Positions 39,346-48,493 of a stretch of 64,000 nucleotides of DNA are shown here, piece by piece; position 1 is the first letter of the stretch, and each line of letters begins with the position of its first letter. A program made the translations under genes and the position numbers. This stretch comes from CAZTTG01 sp964615935 (GTDB lineage Bacteria > Planctomycetota > UBA1135 > GCA-002686595). The DNA is taken from positions 12,973 to 76,972 of the forward strand of contig CAZTTG010000022.1 of assembly GCA_964615935.1 (NCBI GenBank). Reading direction: 5' to 3'. A model generated the notes under the pieces. That model was not told the DNA's origin and searched no databases. It saw nothing but the letters and a program-made list of their open reading frames with translations.

Positions 39346-41811
39346 TCAGCACTGGCTGAAGCCGCAGTCGTGGCACTTGGCGCAGCCCTCCATGAAGGCC
39401 AGGTCTCCCTGGCACTGGGGGCACTTGACCTTGTAGGAGCTCACGCTCTTGCGCTCGTTGACGTGGTTGGGGACCTTCAGCTCGCCGGGGTCGCCGTTGG
39501 GGACGGCGGTGCCCAGCAGCAGGGCCTCCAGGCCGTACTGCTTCTTGGCCGCGAAGTAGCGCTGCAGGGCCTTGGCCAGGCCGTCGGCCAGGGACATGAT
39601 GCGCCCGTCCTTGGTGGCGACGGTCAGGCTGGAGCCGATGTCCTCGATCTGCTTGAGGGCGGTGTCCATGCTGCCGTTGGAGCGCAGCCACAGGCTGAGC
39701 AGCCGGCAGATGGCCTCCAGGTCGGAGTTGGCCACGTCGCCCCCCTTGCCGAGCTGGGCGAAGACCTCCCGCTCGCGCCCGGAGATGGGGTCCACCGACA
39801 CCTTGACGTGCATGTTGCCGAAGGGGGTCATCTGCCGGATGCGCAGGCCGCTCATGATCTCGGGCAGCTTGACCGGGTGGGGATCGGCCGCGGGTGCGGC
39901 GGGATCCGGGCGCTTCCGGTCCGAGCTCGACAGCGCCATGGGCTGCGCCTCGCGGCAGCCGTCGCGGTACACGGTCACGCCCTTGACGTCCAGGTCGACC
40001 GCCAGCTCGTAAATCCTCCGCACGTCCTCCACGACGGCCTCGTGGGGGAAGTTGATGGTCTTGGAGATGGAGGAGTCGCAGTGCTTCTGGAAGGCGCCCT
40101 GCATGCGCATATGCCAGTCGGGCGTGATGTCGTGGGCGGTGACGAAGACCTCGCGCAGCTCCTCGGGGATCTCCTCGCGGTGCCGGATCGTGCCCTTTTC
40201 AACGATGTCGTCGATCAGCTCCTCGCTGTGGAAGCCCTGCTCCCGCGCGAGCCCTTCGAACACCCAGTTGACCTCGCGCATCACCGTGGGCACGCCGCGG
40301 GTGTCCTTCATCACCTGGCGGTTGAAGGCCAGGCTGAACATGGGCTCGATGCCCCCCGAGCAGTCGGCGATGATGGAGATGGTGCCGGTGGGCGCCACGG
40401 TGGTGGTGTAGGAGTTGCGCAGCTTGCGGCCGGCGGACTGCCAGTCGGAGCCCTCCCAGGCGGGGAAGACGCCCCGCTCCTCGGCCAGGCCCTCGCTGGC
40501 CAGGTGGGACTCGTCGTTCATCACCCGCATGACCTGCTCGCCGAAGTCCAGGCCGGCCTGCGAGTCGTAGGCGATCCCGAGCTGGTAGAGGGCGTCGGCG
40601 AAGCCCATCAGGCCCAGGCCGATGCGGCGCGTGGTCCTCGACATCTGGTCGATCTCGCGCAGCGGGTACTTGTTGACCTCGATCACGTTGTCGAGGAAGC
40701 GCGTGGCGGTGTGGATGATGCGCTTGTAGCCCTCCCAGTCGAAGCGCGCCTCCTCGCCCCGCCCGACCACGAAGCACCCCAGGTTGACCGATCCCAGGTT
40801 GCAGGAGTCGTAGGGGTGCAGCGGCTGCTCCCCGCAGGGGTTGGTGGCCTCGATCCGGCCCACGTTCTTGATGGGGTTCTTCGCGTTGATGCGGTCGATG
40901 AAGATGACCCCCGGCTCCCCGGTGCGGTGAGCGTGCTCGATGATCTCGCTCCAGATCTCGCCCACGGTCCAGCGCTCGTCGGTCTCCTTGCCCTCGGAGT
41001 CGACCTTGGCGAGCTGCTTCCACTCCTGGGTGCGGGGGTTCTGCACCTCGTGGACGGTGCCCGGATCGCGGTCCAGCTCCTCCAGGAAGCGATCGCTGAT
41101 GGCCACCGAGATGTTGTAGTTCTGCAGCAGGCCCAGATCGTCCTTGAAGTGGATGAAGCGCATGATGTCGGGGTGATCGATGCGCAAGATCCCCATGTTG
41201 GCGCCGCGCCGGAAGGCTCCCTGCTGGATGGCGTCGGTGGCCTTGGAGAAGACCTGGATGAAGGACAGGGGGCCCTCGGTGGTCCCGCCCGAGGAGCGCA
41301 CCACGTCGCCCTGCGGGCGCAGGCGCGAGAAGCTGAAGCCGGTGCCGCCCCCCGCCTTCTGGATCAGGGCGGTGGCCTTGATGGAGTCGAAGATGCCCTC
41401 GATGGAGTCCTCGACCGGGAGCACGAAGCAGGCCGAGAGCATCCCCATCTCGCGCCCCGCGTTCATCAGCGTGGGGCTGTTGGGCATGAACCGGCGGCGG
41501 GCCATGATGTCGTAGAACTCGGTGGCCACGGCCACCGCCTGGGCCGGCGTTCCGCCGGCGAAGGCCAGCTCGCCCCGGGCGATGTGGGCCGCCACGCGCC
41601 ACAGGAGCTGGCGCGGGGTCTCGCAGAGGGTGCCGGTCTCGGGCTCCTTCTTCAGGTAGCGTCGCTCCAGGACCTTGACGGCATTCTCCGTGAGCTCGGG
41701 ATCTCTGAGGCTGGCCGGCGGATCGACGGCCTCGAGCTGGGCGAGCGCCTCCTCCTGTGAAGTGGGGATCGCCATGTGCACGCGGGTCTCGGTCAGGGTT
41801 GCGGGATTCAC
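39346..41811 (-). CDS. nrdJ: Adenosylcobalamin-dependent (class II) ribonucleotide reductase
   Basis: This enzyme reduces ribonucleotides to deoxyribonucleotides using a B12-derived radical and works with or without oxygen. The 821-residue protein has the family blocks FMPNSPTLMNAGREMGMLSACFVLPV (substrate and first redox Cys), IQKAGGGTGFSFSRLRPQGD, TNPCGEQPLHPYDSCNLGSVNLG (thiyl-radical Cys) and VAPTGTISIIADCSGGIEPMFSLAF. The C-terminal tail, CPQCQGDLAFMEGCAKCHDCGFSQC, carries a Cys-rich metal/redox motif typical of the B12-dependent TIGR02504 type. The start is GTG at 41811, after AGGAGACC; ATG 41775 is an alternative. No class I genes or NrdR are in view, and I found no cobalamin riboswitch upstream. 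Confidence 0.95.
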   Translation of the reverse strand: MNPATLTETRVHMAIPTSQEEALAQLEAVDPPASLRDPELTENAVKVLERRYLKKEPETGTLCETPRQLLWRVAAHIARGELAFAGGTPAQAVAVATEFYDIMARRRFMPNSPTLMNAGREMGMLSACFVLPVEDSIEGIFDSIKATALIQKAGGGTGFSFSRLRPQGDVVRSSGGTTEGPLSFIQVFSKATDAIQQGAFRRGANMGILRIDHPDIMRFIHFKDDLGLLQNYNISVAISDRFLEELDRDPGTVHEVQNPRTQEWKQLAKVDSEGKETDERWTVGEIWSEIIEHAHRTGEPGVIFIDRINAKNPIKNVGRIEATNPCGEQPLHPYDSCNLGSVNLGCFVVGRGEEARFDWEGYKRIIHTATRFLDNVIEVNKYPLREIDQMSRTTRRIGLGLMGFADALYQLGIAYDSQAGLDFGEQVMRVMNDESHLASEGLAEERGVFPAWEGSDWQSAGRKLRNSYTTTVAPTGTISIIADCSGGIEPMFSLAFNRQVMKDTRGVPTVMREVNWVFEGLAREQGFHSEELIDDIVEKGTIRHREEIPEELREVFVTAHDITPDWHMRMQGAFQKHCDSSISKTINFPHEAVVEDVRRIYELAVDLDVKGVTVYRDGCREAQPMALSSSDRKRPDPAAPAADPHPVKLPEIMSGLRIRQMTPFGNMHVKVSVDPISGREREVFAQLGKGGDVANSDLEAICRLLSLWLRSNGSMDTALKQIEDIGSSLTVATKDGRIMSLADGLAKALQRYFAAKKQYGLEALLLGTAVPNGDPGELKVPNHVNERKSVSSYKVKCPQCQGDLAFMEGCAKCHDCGFSQC

Positions 41812-42131
41812 GCTCCGGGGTCTCCTCTCAGGCTCCTCTCACGGTGCTCTCTCTCCCACCCCACGCCCGGGGGAGCGCGGCGCCCGGGCTCTCTCCCGGC
41901 GGATCGAGCCCGGACCCAGGCGCGGATCCAAGGGCCCGGCGGCACCCGCCGAAAGCACCCAACCACCTATAGGGCAAGGATTTGCGCCGCTTCGAGCTTC
42001 TCCGGGCGCTCGAAGCGGCGCAGGGGATCAACCTAGTGCCGGATGTTGGGGAGGCAAGCACAAACTGGGCGGAACCACCCCCACATGTTGTGGTGGTCTC
42101 GCATGCGGCTCCGATCCCGTCCTGGGGGCCC
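41812..42131 (-). other. Intergenic region between murJ and nrdJ
   Basis: About 320 bases containing no gene. It holds a perfect 14-bp inverted repeat (41984-42021) and, nearer murJ, an imperfect hairpin (about 42078-42101) that may end murJ transcription. The nrdJ promoter is expected between 41812 and 41980. I looked for NrdR-type boxes and a B12 box and found neither. Confidence 0.5.
41984..42021 (-). repeat. Perfect 14-bp inverted repeat upstream of nrdJ
   Basis: GCGCCGCTTCGAGC (41984-41997) and GCTCGAAGCGGCGC (42008-42021) flank a 10-base loop. Neither side is followed by a T tract, so it is not a standard terminator. It lies about 170 bases before the nrdJ start. Confidence 0.75.
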
Positions 42132-43835
42132 TCAGCCCTGCCCGCGCCGCCGCAGGCGACCCATCAGGTCGGTCCATTCCGGCAGGCCCAGGACCCTGGC
42201 GGCCAGGGCGTAGATCATGGCCCCGGCCCCGATGGCCAGGAGCAGGGCGGAGGCCGAGCGCGGCTCGCACCCCAGGGCCCCGTGGACCGCCAGGGCGGCC
42301 AGGCCGCAGGCGGCCGCGGCCAGGGCGGTGCGCAGCAGGCGTCCGCCGATCCCCGCGGGTCCGCCGTCCTCGCCCGCGGGGACGCGGCGCAGGAGCACGG
42401 GCAGGAGGATGGCCAGGTTGGCCCAGCTGGTCACGGCGGTGGCGAGCGTCAGACCCTCGACGTCCATGCCGAGCCCGGCCACCAGGAGCGCGTTCAGCCC
42501 GACGTTGACCACCAGCATGGCGGAGGAGACCCGCACCGGCGTCTTGAAGTCGCCCAGCGCGTAGAACGTCCGGCTGACCAGCCCCACCGCGCCGGCCGGC
42601 AGGAGGGAGAGGCTGAGCATGCGCAGGGCGGCGGCCGTGCGCTCGACGCCGTCGGCAGTGAAGGCGCCGCGCTGGAGCAGCACCGCCACCACCGGCTCGG
42701 CCAGCACCCACAGCCCGACGCTGGCGGGCAGAGCGATGAAGCAGATGCCGAGGTGCGTGCGATCGTGCAGGCTGCGCAGCCGCTCGAGGCGGCCCTCGTG
42801 CCCCAGCGCCTTGAGCGCCGGGAAGACCGCGCTGGTGGCCGCGATCGCCACCAGCGCCAGGGGGAGCTGCTGGATGCGGTTGGCGTAGTAGAGCGTGGTG
42901 GGTCCGCCCTCGCGCAGCAGCGACTCGGCCATCAGCCCGTCGATCATCACGTTGATCTGGTACACGGCGGCCCCCAGGGCCAGCGGCGCGCTCGCGCGCA
43001 GCACGGCGAGGCCGCCGCCCTCCCTGCGCGCTCGCGCCGGGACCGGCGCGCCGGAGCGCTCGCCGCGCCACAGGGCGAGCCCGGCGCGCTTGAGAGCGGG
43101 CATCTGGATGGCGAGCTGCACCAGGCCGCTGGCCAGCACCCCCCAGCCCAGGAGGCGGGCCATGGAGAGGTGCCGCACGCGCTCGCCGACCCCCTCCGGC
43201 TCCCCCCGCCAGCCGAACTCCCATCCGATGCCGCAGAGGGCCGCGATCCACACGACGTTCATCGCCACCGGCCCCCAGGCCGGGGCGGCGAAGTGCCCGC
43301 GCACGTTGAGCGCCCCGCTGATCAGGGCCGAGAGGCAGATCAGCACCACGTAGGGCATCAGGCGCAGGGTGAACTCGCGCACCGGCTCGGGGTCGTTCCC
43401 CAGCCACTGCCAGCCGGTCAGCGGCATCCGATCGCCGACGAGCAGCACCAGCCCCATGACCGCCGCGCAGAGCAGCAGCAGGAGCAGGGAGGCCCAGCGC
43501 AGGGTGTCCAGGAAGAGCCTCCGCCCGGCCTCGTTGCCCCGATCGGCGTCCACCTCGGTGATGGCGGTCTGCAGGGAGGTCGAGAGGGCCCCCTCGCCCA
43601 GGAAGCGCCGGAACAGGTTGGGAACCCTCCAGGCGGTGATGAAGGCGTCGTAGATCGTGCTGGCGTCCCCGAAGAGCAGGGCCGAGACCGCCTCCCGGGC
43701 GTAGCCCAGCACCCGGCTGATGGCCGTGAGGCCCGACAGGAGGGCGGTCCGCCCCATCAGCCCCCGGTGGCGGGCCACCACGTCCACCCCCGCCCCTGCC
43801 CGGGTCGGGTCCCCTTCTTCGCGCGCTCCTTCCAT
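42132..43835 (-). CDS. murJ: Lipid II flippase MurJ
   Basis: MurJ moves lipid II across the inner membrane for peptidoglycan synthesis. This 567-residue MOP-superfamily protein of about 14 helices shows the N-terminal block TALLSGLTAISRVLGYAREAVSALLFGDASTIYDAFITAWRVPNLFRRFLGEGALSTSL, with the conserved Arg residues of the central cavity. RTFYALGDFKTPV in the C-terminal half is also conserved. The first 26 residues are polar and may not be used: a Met at codon 27 (MGRTALL) is an alternative start. Its presence indicates that the cell makes peptidoglycan, in line with current views on planctomycetes. Confidence 0.93.
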   Translation of the reverse strand: MEGAREEGDPTRAGAGVDVVARHRGLMGRTALLSGLTAISRVLGYAREAVSALLFGDASTIYDAFITAWRVPNLFRRFLGEGALSTSLQTAITEVDADRGNEAGRRLFLDTLRWASLLLLLLCAAVMGLVLLVGDRMPLTGWQWLGNDPEPVREFTLRLMPYVVLICLSALISGALNVRGHFAAPAWGPVAMNVVWIAALCGIGWEFGWRGEPEGVGERVRHLSMARLLGWGVLASGLVQLAIQMPALKRAGLALWRGERSGAPVPARARREGGGLAVLRASAPLALGAAVYQINVMIDGLMAESLLREGGPTTLYYANRIQQLPLALVAIAATSAVFPALKALGHEGRLERLRSLHDRTHLGICFIALPASVGLWVLAEPVVAVLLQRGAFTADGVERTAAALRMLSLSLLPAGAVGLVSRTFYALGDFKTPVRVSSAMLVVNVGLNALLVAGLGMDVEGLTLATAVTSWANLAILLPVLLRRVPAGEDGGPAGIGGRLLRTALAAAACGLAALAVHGALGCEPRSASALLLAIGAGAMIYALAARVLGLPEWTDLMGRLRRRGQG

Positions 43836-43955
43836 GGCCTCGATCGGCTCCCGGCTGGCTTACCACACGCCCGCCCCGCCGGGCCAGCGCCCTCCCGCTC
43901 CTTCTGCCCGGCGGTTTTGGGAGGCGCGGGGGGCGCGCGGACGGAGAATGGAGGC

Positions 43956-45185
<1,230 letters not shown>

Positions 45186-45255
45186 GGTGGCGGACTTTCG
45201 GCCCGGCCCCTACCATTGGCTGGCGCGCCCCCGACCTCGGGGGCGCGGCTGCGCC

Positions 45256-46473
45256 ATGGGAAGCCCGCTTCGAGCAATCCTCTACGCCCTCTCGGCCGCC
45301 CTGCTCCTCGCCGCGGCGCCGCCGCCGGTCGTCGTCCGGGACGATCCGCCGGCCCCCCGGGTCCTGATCGCGACCCCGGAGCCGGACGGCGTGGCCGAGG
45401 AGTACCGCGAGCTGCTCGAGGAGAGCGGCATCCCCGCGACCGTCCTCGCCTGGGAGGAGGCCACCGTCGAGCGGGCGCGTGACTTCGACCTGGTCGTGGT
45501 GGCCGGCGATCGCCGCACGGTGGACGAGGACCGCGCGGTGTGCGGCTACGACCGGCCGGTGCTCGGGATCGGGCCCTACGGCTGCCGGTACTTCGGCCAT
45601 CAGCGGCTCAAGAACGGCTACCCGCACACCTGACAGTGCCTCTACAACGTCGCACACGGCGTGCGACTCGAACACCCGGTCCTCACCTCTCCCCTCGCGG
45701 TCAAGAACACCCGCGGCGGGCTGGTGGTGCTCGAGCGCATCGGCAAGGGGCAGGCCGAGCAGGGCGAGGCCATCGAGCTCGACACCATCGCCGGCTCCTG
45801 CGACGCCGAGGTGGTGGCGCGCGGCACCAGCGCCAAGGGTCCCGCCCGCGGGTCCATCGTCCGGCACGGCCCCTTCACCCTGTGGGGCTTCGCGGGCGGC
45901 GTGCGCGAGATGACCGGGCCCGGACGCGACCTCTTCATCAACACCCTCCACTATGCCGCCCGCCAGGGCGATCAGGTGGTGCTCGAGAGGCGGATGAACA
46001 AGACGCGATTCGGCCTGGAGCCCTACCTGGCCTCGGCGGGGCTCCTGGAGACCTTGCGCCAGTACCTCCCCGAGGAGCTGGAGAAGGCCTCGAAGGAGGA
46101 GGTGGAGGCCTGGATCTCCGGGAACCGGCCCTACCTGCGCTCCGAGGGCCGGCGCCTCGTCGTGGACCGCTTCGCCAGGGCCCAGGGCATCCCCAACCAC
46201 AAGCTCGCGCTGCTCGAGCGCGCCATCGAGTGCCTGGGGGACGAGGATCTCGCCGCCCAGGCGCTGGAGGTGCTCGAGCGCTACACCGGCCAGGATCTGG
46301 GCCCCGCGGCCCCCGCCTGGCGGGCCTGGTACGAGGAGAGCGCCGACTACCTCTACTTCACGGACTGCGACGGCTTCCGCTTCGTGCTCGACGAGCAGGC
46401 GCAGGCCCGCGGCATCCCCTTCGAGGAGCTGCGCGGCTGGTCCAGCGAGGAAATCGACTACGCCGTAGACTAG
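45256..46473 (+). CDS. Exported protein of unknown function with in-frame UGA at codon 126, candidate selenoprotein
   Basis: Read through a single TGA (45631-45633), the frame gives 405 residues. No start codon lies between the TGA and 45661, and the protein pattern continues without shift, so both halves belong together. It starts with a signal peptide (MGSPLRAILYALSAALLLAAA). Residues 35-120 look like a class I glutamine-amidotransferase/ThuA-like alpha-beta fold (RVLIATPEPDG, DFDLVVVAGDRR, RPVLGIGPYGCRYFG). The recoded site reads PHT-[UGA]-QCLYN, beside a Cys. The C-terminal half is helical, ending with WYEESADYLYFTDCDGFRFVLD. A hairpin starts 15 bases after the TGA. Alternatives are a recent nonsense mutation or a sequencing error. 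Function is unknown. Confidence 0.6.
45649..45667 (+). promoter_or_regulatory. SECIS-like hairpin downstream of the in-frame UGA
   Basis: GTCGCAC (45649-45655), loop ACGGC, GTGCGAC (45661-45667): a perfect 7-bp stem starting 15 nt after the UGA, with the apical loop at nt 23-27. Bacterial SECIS elements sit in this distance range. The loop has GG at its third and fourth positions rather than the first two, so the match to the known bacterial consensus is imperfect. Confidence 0.45.
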
Positions 46474-46512
46474 AGGGTGCGAGCCTCGACCTCCCCGCGC
46501 CGGGAGCGCACC

Positions 46513-48456
46513 ATGCCGAAGACCGTCCTCGTGCTCATCGCGAGCGCCGCTGCCTTCTGGACGCCGTCCGTCGGCGCGCAGGCGGAGCCCTCCTCGCGCA
46601 TCCACTGGTACCTCGAGCGCGAGCTCGAGAAGGCCCGGCCGACCGAGAAGCTGAGGGTGTACGCCGTGGTCGCCGACCGGCTGGGCTACGACCACTGGTT
46701 CCCGCGCGTCCAGCGCCTGAAGATCGACGAGCGGCGCGCCCTGGTCATGGCCGAGCTCGAGGCCCACGCGGCGTTCACGCAGCGCGAGTTGCTGGCGCGA
46801 CTCGATCGCCTGGTCGCGGAGGGTGAGGCGGCCGAGGTCCGCTCGAACTGGCTGGGCAACTTCGTGAGCTTCGAGGCCACGCCGGCGGCCATCCGCGAGA
46901 TCGCGCGCGTCGACGGCCTCGCGGAAGTCCGCTGCGACGCGGTCTGGCCGCTCGAGGCCGTCGCCGACGCCATGCCGAGCTCGCCCGCGCCGATCCCGAG
47001 CGGTCCGAGCAACGGCACGATCAACACCCGGGCCAACCAGGTCTGGGCCCTGGGCTACACCGGCGCGGGAGTCGTCGTGATGAACGCCGACATGGGGATC
47101 AACCCCGACCACGGCGATCTGGTCGGCCGGCTGTGGCAGAACCCCGACGAGATCCCGGCCAACGGCATCGACGACGACGACAACGGCTACGTCGACGACG
47201 TGTACGGCTGGAACTTCTTCTACGACAACGACGACCTCACCGACAGCGGCGGCCACGGCACGCTGACGGCGGGCATCCTGGTCGGCGACGGCGCCTGCTC
47301 GGGGACCATCACCGGTCAGGCCCCCGACGGGAAGGTCATGACCGGCGCGCTCGGCCCGCCCCCACCGCAGACCGGGTCCTTCACCGCGCTGGGTGAGGTG
47401 GCTCAATGGAGGGCGGTCCAGTACGCGATCGAGAACGGCGCGCACGTCCAGACCAGCTCCTACAGCTACAAGCACTCCTTCGTTCCCCCGCCGAACTACT
47501 CGATGCATCGGTACATCGGCGACAACTCGCTGGCCGCCGGCCTGATCCGCACCAACTCCACCGGGAACAACGGCGCGCTGGCCACGCGCGATGCCACGCA
47601 CCCGAACAGCATCCCGTTCAACGTCTCCGCCCCGGGCAACCTGCCGCCCCCCTACATCGATCCGAACCAGACCCTGGTCGGGGGCCTGAGCGGGGTGATC
47701 GGGGTCGGCGCGCACGACGTCAACAGCAACGGTCTCCGTGACTACTCGCCCGTGGGGCCCATGGCGTGGCACCTGAGCGACGTCCTTTCGGTCCTCCCCA
47801 CCTACCCGCTGGCCAACTGGTGGGACAGCCACAGCGACTACCCCTGGTTCGGCGGGACGTACCCGGGCCTGATCCAGCCCGACGTCACGGGGCCGACGAG
47901 CGTCACGACGACGGTCGGGAGCGGAGTCACCTGCTCGCTGGGCAACACGGGCGGCACCTCCAGCGCCACGCCGGGCGTGGCCGGCACGATGATGCTGTGG
48001 AAGGGCGCCAACATGAGCCTCGGGCCCGAGGACATGGCCATGATCCTGCACCAGTCGGCGGCGCCCTCCGGCTCGGTCCCGGGCAAGGAGAACGGCTGGG
48101 GCGCGGGCCGCGTCGACGCCCTCGCCGGCCTCTACCTCGCCCTCTGCACCCACCGCGCCGACGGGCAGCCGTCCTGGTCGGTCGATCACCCGGTGGGCGA
48201 GCCGCTGGTCCTCGAGGTGGACACCGTGCCGTTCTGCCCGACCATGATCGCGACCCTGGATGTGGTCGACGGGGTGCCCGCGGGGGACGGGGAGCCCGCA
48301 GGGCTGCTCTACGTGGGCCTGTGCCCTCCCTCCGGCGACGTGGCGGTGAGCATCTCGCCCGGCCCCGTCGGCAGCGTCCTCCACACCCGCGCGTTCACCC
48401 TGTGGAAGAACATGACGCTGGAGTCGAACCCGATCGAGATCCGGTTCGTGCCCTGA
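46513..48456 (+). CDS. Exported subtilisin-family (S8) serine protease
   Basis: This 647-residue secreted protease has a signal peptide (MPKTVLVLIASAAAFWTPSVGAQA), a propeptide of the inhibitor-I9 type to about residue 150 (VRSNWLGNFVSFEATPAAIREIARVDGLAEVRCD) and a catalytic domain. The triad is Asp in VVVMNADMGINPDH, His in DSGGHGTLTAGI and Ser in GGTSSATPGVAG. An Asp/Asn-rich insert, NGIDDDDNGYVDDVYGWNFFYDNDDLTD, is typical of S8 proteases with the Y-V-D-D-x-x-G-W-N-F segment and may bind Ca2+. The C-terminal 100 residues are a small beta domain with Cys pairs. The ATG at 46513 has GGGAG before it. It stands between the two candidate selenoproteins. Confidence 0.92.
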   Translation: MPKTVLVLIASAAAFWTPSVGAQAEPSSRIHWYLERELEKARPTEKLRVYAVVADRLGYDHWFPRVQRLKIDERRALVMAELEAHAAFTQRELLARLDRLVAEGEAAEVRSNWLGNFVSFEATPAAIREIARVDGLAEVRCDAVWPLEAVADAMPSSPAPIPSGPSNGTINTRANQVWALGYTGAGVVVMNADMGINPDHGDLVGRLWQNPDEIPANGIDDDDNGYVDDVYGWNFFYDNDDLTDSGGHGTLTAGILVGDGACSGTITGQAPDGKVMTGALGPPPPQTGSFTALGEVAQWRAVQYAIENGAHVQTSSYSYKHSFVPPPNYSMHRYIGDNSLAAGLIRTNSTGNNGALATRDATHPNSIPFNVSAPGNLPPPYIDPNQTLVGGLSGVIGVGAHDVNSNGLRDYSPVGPMAWHLSDVLSVLPTYPLANWWDSHSDYPWFGGTYPGLIQPDVTGPTSVTTTVGSGVTCSLGNTGGTSSATPGVAGTMMLWKGANMSLGPEDMAMILHQSAAPSGSVPGKENGWGAGRVDALAGLYLALCTHRADGQPSWSVDHPVGEPLVLEVDTVPFCPTMIATLDVVDGVPAGDGEPAGLLYVGLCPPSGDVAVSISPGPVGSVLHTRAFTLWKNMTLESNPIEIRFVP

Positions 48457-48457
48457 T

Positions 48458-48479
48458 CCCGCCGGGCTGTCCCGGCGGG
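48458..48479. terminator. Bidirectional hairpin between convergent genes
   Basis: CCCGCCGGG, loop CTGT, CCCGGCGGG: a perfect 9-bp stem right after the S8 protease stop (48456) and 15 bases before the end of the convergent FG-GAP gene. It lacks a T tract. Confidence 0.6.
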
Positions 48480-48493
48480 GCGATCGAGCGCTG

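Noticed and set aside
41812..42131. Cobalamin riboswitch upstream of the B12-dependent reductase
   Set aside because: No B12 box (GCCACTG-type) or typical long leader was found on the minus strand; only an unrelated inverted repeat is present.
45661..46473. Separate gene starting at GTG 45661
   Set aside because: There is no signal peptide or ribosome site, and the frame is continuous with the upstream exported protein except for one UGA, so it is treated as the second part of one gene.
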